Position numbers and translations under genes: made by a program. The notes beneath the pieces were generated by a model. It saw only the letters and a program-made list of their open reading frames with translations. It ran no database searches and was not told the origin of the DNA. A stretch of DNA of 64,000 bases from Nannochloropsis salina CCMP1776 (lineage: Eukaryota; Sar; Eustigmatophyceae; Eustigmatales; Monodopsidaceae): contig SDOX01000096.1 of NCBI GenBank assembly GCA_004565275.1, positions 228,415-292,414 on the forward strand. Direction: 5' to 3'. Below, one piece after another: positions 50,463 through 60,725 of the stretch. The number at the start of each line of letters is the position of its first letter. Position 1 is the first letter of the stretch.

Positions 50463-51580
50463 GGCCACGCTTGTCCTTGCTGTCGCCGCTTGTGCCAGTC
50501 TGCTCGTGCTTACACATGGGGATGTTCAAGAGGTGGGAAAGCTACCGCTCATCACACTTTTGGGTTTAGCAGGCGCTTCCTTTACGGAGGAACCGGCTTC
50601 CGTAGGAGCAAGCCGAGCAGACTCCTTGAGTGCGGTTGTCGGAAGGACGTCTGTCGGCGTGCAGATTTCTCCGTCCTCCCCACAGACGCAGGCCAAAAGC
50701 CGGGGCAGGGGAAGTCGCAAAGCCACAGAGGGGGAAGACGAGGGGGAAGGCGAGTGGGTGGAGCACCGCTCTGCAGACGGTCGGGTCAACACGGCTTTCC
50801 GACGAGAGCCGTGGAAGCCCGGCACCATCAGCCTGAGAGGACAGGTAGGGAGGGCGGGCTGGGCGATAGGCAAAGAGGGTGGGACGCGGGTCTGGACCTC
50901 TCTGACGCGGGCCCCTTGCCTCGTGCCCCCTCCTCGGTCGCAGGCGTCGGTCGACCACCACATCGCTGAGGTGCTGACCGTCTTCCTCAACACCAGCCTC
51001 AGTACGGAGTGGGTGTCCTACCTGGACCACGCGGAAGAACTCCCCACGGGGCAGGAGAATGCCCACATCATCTACCAGTTTTTTGACATGCCCCTGCCCC
51101 TGAGCGACCGGGAGTTCCTGATGCGCCGGACCGTGGTGAGCGACCGGCGAAAAGGCACCGTGTGGGCTCACTACGCCTCGGTGGAGCACGCGTCCAAGCC
51201 GCGGCGGCGGAGTGTTGTGCGAGGGGTAGGATTGCATGGGGAGAGGGGGCGGAGCTTGAGGGGGCCGATGGGACGAGGAGGGCGGAAGGGGGAGAGTGGT
51301 GAGGGGGTGGGGAGGATCGGGGTGAAATCCATCGTCAATGCTGCCCTCTCACACGCACAATATGGCCCACTCGTAGGAAACATGTAAGACATTGTGGACC
51401 TTCCTGGCCAAGGGCAAGGATCAGACTGTCATCCAAGTCGAGAGCTCTCTCAACCCTAAGCTCCCTGTCAACGGGTGGCTGGTGCAGATGATGCAAAACA
51501 CCTACCAACGCGCGTCCCTGCTTGCCATGCTTGACTTGATCAAGCGCGCCAAGCCTCACCCATCCTTTGTCCATTGGTGA
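50463..51580 (+). CDS. START-domain lipid-binding protein, 5' exon unresolved
   Basis: Secure exons are 50463-50844, 50944-51225 and 51377-51580. The first begins after a pyrimidine-rich acceptor with a hydrophobic segment (ATLVLAVAACASLLVL), a signal peptide or anchor; the start codon must lie in an upstream exon. The rest follows a START fold: GTISLRGQASVDHHIAEVLT, TEWVSYLDHAEELP, IIYQFFDMPLPLSDREFLMR, YASVEH, then a divergent strand before KTLWTFLAKGKDQTVIQVES and LPVNGWLVQMMQ. START domains bind sterols, phospholipids or carotenoids. Intron 1 (99 nt) is in frame without stops, so splicing there is inferred from the better domain fit. Membrane-facing, secretory or plastid location likely. 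Confidence 0.75.
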
Positions 51581-52435
51581 CGGTGCCGGGGCTCGGGTGG
51601 GGGAGAGATCAAGCCCGGCCGGGGTCGTGGATGTCCCGAGACGCGCTATGCTCTCAGGTAGGTGCTGAATTTTTACACGAGGCCACGCCCATGCCCGTGT
51701 GTCTGGGGAGGAGTATGGATGCGTTGGAAAGAATATGGGAGACCATAAAGGGTGTGAAAGGAGACGACGGAAGAGAGCAATGCCAGGAGGGTCACGAGGC
51801 CTCAGTGGACGCCTCGAGTCGTAAGTCCCGGTGTGCCAAGGCTAGGACCTCTACCAGGCTCTTTTTTCACTTCTGTGCCAGGCGTGGTGCACGTCTGTCT
51901 CGACGAAACGGACAAAGCGTCTTCCCGAACGCTTTATTACCCCACTCTTGACGTTTGTGTTGCCTGAAGTGGGGGGGGAGGATGTACATACTAGGATACG
52001 GGAAAGGGTAAGACAGTTTTTGCTGTTTCAGCGGTTGTCAGGGCGCGGACTGACCTGGAAGAGCAGGTGGCGAAATGAGGGCCGAGAAGGAAGGGAAGGT
52101 AAAGTAGATATAAATGTTGACTAGACTTGAAGACGTGGATGATTTTCTAACATCGTGAGGGTGGTTCCACGAGAGTAGGAAAAGGAGGAACATGTGATGG
52201 TGGGAAGCAGATAGAAGACTTTAAACTGGATGGAGACAGTCCGAGGATGGGTGTTACCAGCCTGACATGAGAAAAGATGACTACTGGTGTGCAGCACCAC
52301 TCAAAGTAAATATGCCAAGGCAAGAATACGAGCATGGGCTCCCCCTGCAATCGATTGACTGTTACTTTCCGTCGTTCTCGGGCATGCTACCTTATTAACA
52401 TGAATTTCGTGGCATGAAAGGGCTGCTGGCAGCGA
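51581..52435. other. Intergenic between convergent genes
   Basis: 3' flanks of the START gene and the lifeguard gene. A 125-codon open frame at 51574-51951 shows no domain. Nothing else seen. Confidence 0.45.
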
Positions 52436-53402
52436 TCATTCGCGTCCATTCTCGTTCGCGAGAATACGAAGGAGATAAAGGAAGATGCGGGTGATGTCCT
52501 GTGCGTTGTACAAAGCCGATGGGCGAAAATATGCAGAGACAGAGAGGCCGGGGCTACGTTGAAGATTTCGTGCACGTCTAAGCATATAGATGTCTCCTCC
52601 CTCCGACCATTCCGCCATCCATTCCCCCCCCTCTTTCCTACCAGATAGAGGTCCATGGCCCCTAAGACGTAGTCGCGGTCATCCAACTGCGTCTCCCCTC
52701 TCCCAACGATCCGCTGGGTGTCATAGACAAGGAAGGCACTGAAGAGCAAGGCGCCGAGGCCCCCCATCACTACCTCGGGAATTCGGATCTTGAAGAAAAA
52801 CGCCAACACCCCCGACATAAGCAAAATCAATAGACCGGCAAAAAGGGATGATCCGAAAGCCGTTAAATCGTATTTGGAATCTTTCCTGAACGCAAAGAGC
52901 GAGAGGCCCGTGACAGCGGCGCCAGTCTGAAGGGCAGCCAGAAGGACAGCGTCGGCCTTGTATCGAGTGGTTAGGAGGCCTGTATGGGCGACACCCATCA
53001 AGACATTGGCAGGAAGGTGAGTGAGCCTGAAAAAGACCGCACAAAGTGGAGAATGGGCAGGAATCTCTCGGAAGCGTTTGGATGACGTTTTATTGTTTCC
53101 TCTTCGTACTCACCAATGAGCACGGACTCGCCCGCCGTGAACAGAGACAAAAGGCCCAAATTGGTCGGGAAGACTCGACTGTATCGCATTCCCAAGGCAA
53201 TCGCCGACCCAAGGCTCGCCAGTACTGAAAGAAGTACCACCCAGCTCCCTTTCGTGAAAAGGAAGGAGACGAGGGCAGGCTTTTGGAAAAATACAAACGT
53301 CACCGCGGCGGTGAGAAAGAGCTGAATGCCCAGGATAGCATAGACCTGTGGGTGGATATAAAAGGTGCGCGAGCCATCCATGCTTTTAGAATGACATTGC
53401 AT
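52436..53402 (-). CDS. Bax inhibitor-1/lifeguard (TMBIM) family membrane protein
   Basis: Exons 53402-53114, 52979-52642 and 52498-52436, with phases 1 and 0 matching; 229 residues. Seven hydrophobic segments are present, starting at HPQVYAILGIQLFLTAAVTF, then ALGMRYSRVFP, GESVLIG, LQTGAAVTGLSLFAF, and the family ending LYDTQ-type LVYDTQRIVGRGE, DDRDYVLGAMDLYLDITRIF, LYLLRILAN. These calcium-leak proteins sit in ER, Golgi or other inner membranes and restrain cell death. The N-terminal cytosolic region is unusually short. An in-frame TGA precedes the ATG at 53402; the ATG at 53381 is an alternative. Confidence 0.9.
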
Positions 53403-53524
53403 ATGAGTAGCTCAGATCTTGCAGGGCAGGATCTTCAGGTCCAATCACACGAAGCCAGTGAATGGAAGGAGACATAGGCGTCTGTTAGACGACATAATAA
53501 GTATCTAGGGTGATGATCGATCTA

Positions 53525-53971
53525 TTAAAGCAGAAAATTTGATTTTACCTTTCGAATAAGCCCTACTCGGGAGTCTCGACCCTTGATGTTCTCCACGACC
53601 CGGGGCTCTAGCACCACGGGGCGGCTGTCGAAGTGATCGGAGCCCCACACACCGGGTGCTGGAGCAACCGAAGCAGACGAGCGAGATGACGAAGAGGATT
53701 TGGGCGGTGTTAGAGTGGTGGTGGTGGGAGGGAAGAAAGGAAAAGACGGCAGTCCGACACTCCCCGAGGAGCCGCCTGACCCGGGAGAGCGTCCTGCGGC
53801 CCCGCCTCTGGCACGCTTCAGCAGACAGAAAGTGGGAGTTTTACCCGTCAAAATACCACTTGTTGAGGTATGATACATGTTCATCTCCACGGGTACCGTT
53901 GAACAGGAGGTTGCTGCAGGAAATGACAGCATAATACAATGAAGAAGTAATAGTGACCTCATCGCTCCCAT
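53525..53971 (-). CDS. Small putative secreted or organelle protein, unknown
   Basis: 148 residues if unspliced, from the ATG at 53971 (or 53962). The N-terminus is a convincing signal peptide (MRSLLLLHCIMLSFPAATSC). The rest is Gly/Ser/Pro/Thr-rich and then charged (PRVVENIKGRDSRVG). A donor (AAG followed by GTAAAA, near 53540) could join to an exon at 53491-53386 encoding PSIHWLRVIGPEDPALQDLS and ending five bases before the second ATG of the downstream lifeguard gene. No family recognised. Confidence 0.4.
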   Translation of the reverse strand: MGAMRSLLLLHCIMLSFPAATSCSTVPVEMNMYHTSTSGILTGKTPTFCLLKRARGGAAGRSPGSGGSSGSVGLPSFPFFPPTTTTLTPPKSSSSSRSSASVAPAPGVWGSDHFDSRPVVLEPRVVENIKGRDSRVGLIRKVKSNFLL

Positions 53972-54492
53972 CCGTCCGAGTGTCACCCAATGCAACTGAC
54001 TCAACAGCCAAAGCCAGTGTCCTTGACGGTTTCCCCTCCTCTCGATACTTCCTGCTACGTATCGATTTTTCCGGCCAAAATGAAGTTAGCAAGCCCACTT
54101 GATTTAATCAAGCATTGAAGGATTGAAAAGAGGGTCTGCTGGAGGGAGTTGAAGTTCCAACCTCCCGCCCAGGCAAGTACAGGTAAACGAAGCTTACACA
54201 AAGGAAATGGTGTTTTTTAACGTGGTGCGGGTGGAAATCCACAGATATATTATTCTCCTGATTTCTTGCTGACAGGAGCTGCGTATACCTAGGTGCTGTT
54301 TCCTCATCCATGCTATCTGGAAGCATCATACAAGTTGTGAGGGTCGCAGACTAGAGTAAATTACAACAGCTGGGATGTACGAATTTCCCGCCGGAGGCAT
54401 TCGCGGAAGGCTTCCATAGCCCTCTACCTTCATTTACATACAACATTATCCGTTTATCCCGGCCCAAAGTGCCTCCTACTTTTCCTCAATCT
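53972..54492. other. Intergenic between same-strand genes
   Basis: Promoter of the small secreted-protein gene and 3' flank of the hydroquinone reductase gene. No features recognised. Confidence 0.45.
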
Positions 54493-56338
54493 TTACCACA
54501 AGCCCACCCGCTTTCTCGGAAACTTTTCTCTGTCATGAGCTTTGTACAGCTCATGGAGGAATCTTGGACCCGCAGGAATAAGAGCGAAATGGTTGAGAGT
54601 TGGATGGGAGGTGTAATAGTGGGTCTTAACATGTTGCATATTGACACTGAGGGCGACGCCGGGCAATTGGAAGAGCTCTCGCGCGTAATTGAGCAGGTTC
54701 GGATAGTCCCCTAAGATGGACTTACGGCTGCACTTGAAATGAGGCAAATACACCTGTATAGAGGGTTGCCAAGGGAAAAAATGCGTTTAGGAAACAGATC
54801 GCCAGATAGTGCTATACTATCCTATGTCAAGCCCCTGGACAAGTCGATGCTGCGTGTCCCCTTAGAAATGCTTTTCCTCCACCCCATAAGCCGATCTTCA
54901 GTCACTATCCACGTCTTCCCGTCCTCGAAAATACTCTTCTCACCTCGTCAAAGCGTACCAAGGTCTGAAAAAGCCTCACGTCCGCCTCTGTCAGTCGGTC
55001 TCCCAGCAGGTACCTCTGCCGCCCCAGCAGAGCCTCCAAGTGGTCCATCGCCCCCACCACCCCTTCCACCGCTTCTTCGTACGCAGGCTGGCTCGTAGCA
55101 AAGCCGCATTTGTACACGCCGTCGTTCAAGGTCTCGTGAAGCCAGTCTCCGTACTGGTCCAGGGCCTTCCCCAGCTCGTAGGGAAAGAGGTTCAGGTTCG
55201 GATTCATCGCCCACTCGTTGAACTGATCGTTCAGCATGCGAATGATATCTCCGCTCTCATTGTTCACAATCGTCCCCGTCCGTTTGTCCCAAAGGATCGG
55301 AACGGTGAACTTGCCCTCGGTGTCCCGGGATTCCTCGTAGAGCTCCCGGACGGTTCGGGCGCCGTTGACGTAGTCGGGGATGCACCCGTGGCAAGGGAAG
55401 CGGCCCCAGCCTGCGGGACTCGAGACCGGGGGGTCGCTCTGCGCGCGGAAAACCCAGCCCGTGTGGTGGTCAAGCTCGTCGTTAAGGCGGGTGCGGGCCC
55501 ACGTGGGATGCGTGACGCTGATGGAAATGACGTTATCGAGGCCTGGGGAGGGGGAAGGGAGGGCGGGGAGAAGGTGAGAGAGGAATCATCTGAGTCCGAC
55601 GGGAGTGCTACAGACTCGTAGGAAAAGATCGTAAGAAGGAGGCGGAAGCGGTAAAAAATGGAGCGGGAAATGCGACTCTGGAAACGGAACGTGCAAGGAA
55701 ACATCGTGGGAACACACCTTTCAGGTACAGCACCATCAAGCACCGGCAAGACCAAGGGCAGGCGAGGGAGACGTAAAGGTGGTAGCGATTGGGCTGTGGA
55801 CGGTACTTTGCCTGAGGCCCCACCCAGTTCCGGTGCACGCTGGGACTTCGGACAAAGCGGCCTTGCTCGTCCGTCTCGCTCAGACTTGTGCGAATACCTC
55901 GGAACGCGGTCGGCCCTCCGCGTTTTCCCGACATATCCCTTCCCTTGCTCGCCTGCCCAGCTGCATGACCACCGCCTTCCCTGCGGCCCTCAGCGCCCCG
56001 CCCGTCGCCCTCCCCCTCGGTTCGACGCCGCAGCTGCCGCGCTCGTCGATGCGAAGAGAGGAGAAACGAGGCTACCCGGTCGAGCCGGCCCTGTCCGTCC
56101 CCATGCACGATACATTACGCGCTTAGAGGCGTCATGAATACGTTTTCATCCCTCCCTTGCTGCCTCGTTGCTGTCTCGCCCGCTCATGCACAAGCATCCT
56201 CAGTGCTCCCTCCCGACGGCCCACGTACCTCGATCCAGGGGACTCGGCCTCCCAGGGCACGACCACCTCTTCCCGTGATATCGGTGCCACGTGTTCTCTT
56301 TTCGCCATCTCCGCACTCATGAATGCTACCTTCAACAT
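54493..56338 (-). CDS. Glutathionyl-hydroquinone reductase (Xi-class GST, YqjG/ECM4 type)
   Basis: Secure exons are 54753-54493, 55542-54944 and one ending at 55718. The family signature is plain: GRFVRSPSVHRNWVGP, NRYHLYVSLACPWSCRCLMV with the catalytic cysteine in the ACPW motif, SVTHPTWART, FTVPILWDKRTGTIVNNES, IIRMLNDQFNEWA, then DVRLFQTLVRFDE, VYLPHFKCSRK, DYPNLLNYARELF and HYYTSHPTLN. These enzymes reduce glutathionyl-hydroquinones using glutathione. The 5' end is uncertain: one model adds 56338-56229 (MLKVAFMSAEMAKREHVAPI), joined through an acceptor near 55890-55900; another uses an upstream frame starting at about 56774 with a strong signal peptide (LLCLPLLLQPLLAFFHAAPS), suggesting plastid targeting. 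Introns of 190 and 175 nt are firm. Confidence 0.9.
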
Positions 56339-56786
56339 CGCTGTTAAGGCCTTCGTCGGTCATATCTGGGAATTGCGCCATTGCAGCCTCGCCACAATCA
56401 GAGAAAGGAAATAACGGAAAAGGTACAAAGGGGGGCGACGACAATGAGCCAGTGCCATCCTCGCTCACTTCGCTATTGCCATTGGTGCTCAGCTCGCTGG
56501 GGATCCCATTGTGGTATCCACTATCGTCCCCGTCGCCATGAGCCGTCGGCCAGCCCCCGTCCGCCTCCATGCTCAAGACGTGCCGACCTCGAGGTCTTAT
56601 GAGAGACCGATATTTTGGGTATGCTGACATGCCTGACAGAGAAATAAACGCCGACTGACAACAGTTTATTTTTTTCGTGCGCTGCAGAGGATAGGACGGC
56701 GCCGCATGGAAAAAGGCAAGGAGGGGCTGGAGAAGGAGTGGAAGGCATAAGAGGGGAGGGCCGAGGGCGAGCATGCGGCCTCCCAT

Positions 56787-57477
56787 AGCTATATGACAAA
56801 ACTGGGAAGTCCTTATCCTAGAAAATAAAGTATTGTGTAGCTCTGCCGCCAGAAGTTATAGCTTGGCCTATAGTACAGCCTGTACAATCGGCTGGCGTAG
56901 CCAGTCTCGCACTTCAAGTGGAAAGGGCAGGGGCGGAGCGGCGTTAATAAAGAGAGAGACACACAGAGCCTTGTAAAGCAGGGTGCACGCAGGATCGAGT
57001 CGAAAATATAAGGTGACGGCCAGGGCTCTGTATTATTGGGTATTGTAGGATACGGGGAGGCATGCTTGTTACAAAAGGCTTCTCTCCTAGGACATTAAGA
57101 CGTTGAAGCAACGGAGCGATGCCCCCAGCCCGAGGATTAGGAGACAAAGCCAAGAGATTGAATTACTTCTACCAAGACGTCTCCACCCCGCGGCGAAAGG
57201 ACCGGATGAAATGAAAAGAAAAACAAAACAGTGCTTATAATAAGAAGAAAACATGCAGGACTTGCTTCAGAATGAAGCACATACTTTTGAACGTCCGAGT
57301 GGGCATATTTTTCAGAATACCCAGGCAGCAACACAGATAGCGCCAGGCCCTGCGACCATGCCCATATTGGACGACGAAGGGGTTAATACTACAGACATGA
57401 GTCGAAATTAGATTTCCTTTCAAACCTCGACAGGTGATAATCACAATAGAGACCAAAGCACCCATCAGTTTACATCC
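56787..57477. other. Divergent promoter region
   Basis: Between the reductase and the At4g14100-like gene. AT-rich from about 57200. Small open frames only; no repeat or RNA gene recognised. Confidence 0.45.
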
Positions 57478-58770
57478 ATGTCCATGGGTACCTGCTACAC
57501 CCGCTGTAGCATTATACTGCTTTGCATCTCGAGTCTTCTACAGATTGGTCTAGTCCATTCGCGTCTTGGATATGCAAGCGAACGGTTGATTAAAAAAACA
57601 CCGCCAGTCTGGCCACCGCAGCTCACAGCACGTAAGATAGTCGGGATGACTTGGGTGGATCATTTCACTTTTTTCTTTGACGACCTACAAACATTTCACG
57701 TCGGGCCTTTTGTGATACATGTAGCCTTATGTGATACAAGTACCATCTCTCTCTTCGACCACTTTGTAGTTTATAAGCAAGTATGGTCTGTTGGCGCCTG
57801 ACGTGAACATAGTTGTGTAGTTTCATGTCTATTGCCTGTAATAACCTTCCTTGTACTCCGCGTGATGGTCTCCTCCGCCCCTTCAAAACACCTCTCTTTA
57901 TAGTTTTGCTGCAAAATCGCGGCGGCAACCTAAGCGACACCACCCTCGCCTACGATCTGTCCAATGGTAGGAATCTGAACATAATCAAAGACAGACAGAC
58001 CGGCTTGACCCTCTGGGACAACGAGCGGGCGAATGGCTCCACCTACTACTACCACAAGGCCCCGGAGGCAGAAAGTTGCCAAGCGCTGGTAAATATGAGA
58101 GATGGACAGAATGTCACGGAAGTAATGGGGTGCGAGGTTGGTTGATGATCAAGTACTGACGGAAGGGCAAGAGCACGCTGTCGGTGAAGCAGTCTACTCA
58201 GACCTGTACCCCTGCTGCCTCCCTCCTCCACTCCCCACACAACCCCTTAGAACATGCACGTCGGCATCCTGAAACCGGACTGGTTGGCGGGGGCGCGTTA
58301 TAAGGGCACGGAGGATGTGAATGGGCACCTGTGCGATGTGTGGGCGCAGTCGAGTTCTCTTCACCACCCATTCGTCACCTACTTTGCCGACGTGCAGACG
58401 GAAAGGCCCTGGCGCTGGATTTTCTTCGATGGAGCGATATTCGACGTGAGTCTCTAGGCAACGTATGGGTGCATGTGTTATGCGCCTTTTGCTTCAAATT
58501 TGAGTTTGTCGAGGCGTGCGCTGGGCTTTCTCGGGTTATGAAGGTGACATCGCGAAGTTGTAAGACTCGCCGATGACGTGGACATGACGCGGCTTATGTG
58601 ACCAATACTGATGCCTCACTCCACGTACTTTGAAGGTACTTGAATGGACTCCAGGGGGCACTTTGGAAGACGAGGCGTGGCAACTTCCGGCCTACTGTTT
58701 CGAGAAGGATAGAAAAGACTTCTCGTCGGATGGGCAGGTGCAACAATCGGAGGATGTGGCACAGATGTGA
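57478..58770 (+). CDS. Secreted At4g14100-like protein
   Basis: Exons 57478-57631, 57904-58088, 58251-58445 and 58636-58770; all phases agree; 222 residues. A signal peptide (SIILLCISSLLQIGLVHS) is followed by the full plant family pattern: PPVWPPQLTALLLQNRGG, LAYDLSNGRNLNII, WDNERANGSTYYYH, ESCQAL, HVGILKPDWLAGARYKG, LCDVWAQS, FADVQTERPWRWIFFDG and LEDEAWQLPAYCFEK. The conserved cysteines of the family are kept. Plant homologues are described as uncharacterised secretory or cell-wall-associated proteins. The last 20 residues are polar and lineage specific. Function unknown, family secure. Confidence 0.88.
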
Positions 58771-59638
58771 GAGGGTAGAGAACCTTCCATGGTATCGAGT
58801 GGTGAGCGGCGAGAGATCAGTAATGCGAGGACGGGCCTCGACTGTGATGGCACACAGTCTGATATGCGTATCAAAATGAAAGTACCCGGTGTGTTCTCGA
58901 TTGCTCTTCCTTTCTTTCTCCCTCTGTGGGTCTTCTTCAGATGCAAATGGATCGACATTGCATATATGGTACGTACGGCTACATGATCACTTGGTATGCA
59001 TGCCTCAATCATTCTGGATGGCTCAGCTTCTGAGCGGTACACACTTATAGCTCGAGTCTGATAGACGGACTTATTTGTTCTTATGAATATATATGACGTT
59101 TTTTACATTTTTTTCCATTGTTATGTTGTTCGTGATCGATTCCTTTTAATTGTCAATAGTGTATGTATACGGCATAATGTGGCATTTACGCTTTCGACGC
59201 ACACATTACTGCAAGGATTCCTCACTTCAATGCAGATCACAAGTTTTCCATTCAAACGCTCTTGTCGTGACTTTCTTGATGGGTTCCATCATACTGACGC
59301 ACCGTCGTTATCTTCCTTAGGATTATTGTACATTGGTAGGGGCCATTGCTGTGATAAGGACTTTATAATGTCTCATGATGATCTCATGATAACTCGCTTG
59401 TACCTCTTTGTCTTCGGGAACTTCAGCAGTGATCCTGCTTTTTATTCTCTCCTCAATGCGAAGAAGGCTTCATTTGATCTCATGATAACTCGCTTGCACC
59501 TGCTTGCCTTCGGGAACTATGGTGGTGATCCTGCTTCTTTTGCTCATTTTAGTTGTATCATCATGCGAAGAAGGCTTTGTTTTGTGCAGCACAAATGCTG
59601 CCCGCTGAACACAACCAGTCCCATTCCCACTTCCATCC
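58771..59638. other. Intergenic between convergent genes, with tandem duplication
   Basis: AT-rich 3' flanks. A 193-codon plus-strand open frame (59083-59664) includes the 96-bp duplication and overlaps the MYB 3' end antisense; no domain recognised. Confidence 0.4.
59380..59571. repeat. 96-bp tandem duplication, two copies
   Basis: Copies 59380-59475 and 59476-59571 both begin GATCTCATGATAACTCGCTTG-like sequence (first 20 bases shared) and both end near GCGAAGAAGGCTT. They have diverged at about one base in five over the middle. The unit is a multiple of three. Confidence 0.8.
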
Positions 59639-60508
59639 TCAGGTCGTCAGACACGCCTGCATGAAGATTGTCAGCTCCTCGGAGGAGAAATGTGTCAGTG
59701 CGTACTTCCAAAACTCCTGTTCAGGCTCCATTTTCTCCTCTTCGCCCTGCTTCAGCTCTGCTATCTCATTTCGTGGCTCTGAATTCTCAATACTTTTAAC
59801 CACGTTCTCTTGCTTTGATAGGAAGACAGCCCTGCTCGCTTCAGCGTGAGTGCTGACTATTCCATATCGTTCAGTAGCCGTAGTTGTTAAATTACAGTCC
59901 GTGTAGTTTCGATAATTCAATCGTGCGATTGACATCTTTGGGATACGATATAAATTACATCCGTCCTTCATTTCATACGGTGCTCGAAAGCCTTCAATAC
60001 TTTCCTTCTGAAACTCTAAGCTGGTGGTATGAGTATAGGTGCTGCCACCACTTTTTCTAGAATGACCGCCTTGCGCTTGTTTCACGCTTGCCCAGAGAAA
60101 GGAAGACTGGCATTTGTCCTCGAAGGACTTTAAGTCAAGGTTGACTTTGCTCTCTGTCTTCGTCATTACCTCGCTGTAGTAGGGGCTGCTGTACCAACCA
60201 ACAGGGCGCGCGTCTCGTCTCTGATCTGTGCGCTGGGCGCCTGTCTTGCTCTCCTTTTGCCCCTCCAACACCCTTTTTTTGGCACTCTTGAACATACGCT
60301 TTCCGTCCATCATAAACTGGAAATCATTTTCACCGATTTTCCCGCTCTCTTTCGCCTGCGTGATCCTCTGAAAGTATTTCTGCGCGTGACTCCGCACTTG
60401 AGGTTGGCTGCGGGTGCCAACTAACTTTTGGATCTTATTCCAGTCTCTTCCGTATGCTCGAAGCCCTCGCAAAAAGGTGAGGTGCTCTTGCTTCGTCCAC
60501 CGCCCCGG
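59639..60508 (-). CDS. MYB-related SHAQKYF-type transcription factor
   Basis: Main exon 60508-59639 starts at an acceptor (ATGAAAG) just after an in-frame TGA, with PGRWTKQEHLTFLRGLRAYG, then RDWNKIQKLVGTRSQPQVRS and the SHAQKYF motif of CCA1/REVEILLE-type single-repeat MYB proteins. The three regularly spaced tryptophan positions are W, F/L and W. The rest (about 230 residues) is polar, without known domain, ending in an acidic segment and a short hydrophobic helix (LTHFSSEELTIFMQA). It should bind evening-element-like DNA in the nucleus. The first coding exon is not settled; an ATG at 60725 is a candidate, but its best GTACGT donor gives the wrong phase. Confidence 0.85.
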   Translation of the reverse strand, partial: PGRWTKQEHLTFLRGLRAYGRDWNKIQKLVGTRSQPQVRSHAQKYFQRITQAKESGKIGENDFQFMMDGKRMFKSAKKRVLEGQKESKTGAQRTDQRRDARPVGWYSSPYYSEVMTKTESKVNLDLKSFEDKCQSSFLWASVKQAQGGHSRKSGGSTYTHTTSLEFQKESIEGFRAPYEMKDGCNLYRIPKMSIARLNYRNYTDCNLTTTATERYGIVSTHAEASRAVFLSKQENVVKSIENSEPRNEIAELKQGEEEKMEPEQEFWKYALTHFSSEELTIFMQACLTT

Positions 60509-60725
60509 CTTTCATATAAAGGAGGGATGCGATCAGAGATTATTAGAAGGAAGGGAAAGCGTATGAATCATAACGGGTGGATTATGCTTCGAAAAGGCAC
60601 GCTTTTGAGATTGTTTTTGAGACGACACCCAGATTTGGAAGACAAACAAAGCGATGGAAGACGGGTAGATGGATCACATTACTCGTTTTACACGTACAGA
60701 CCGCCTGATGAAACGACGGCAACAT

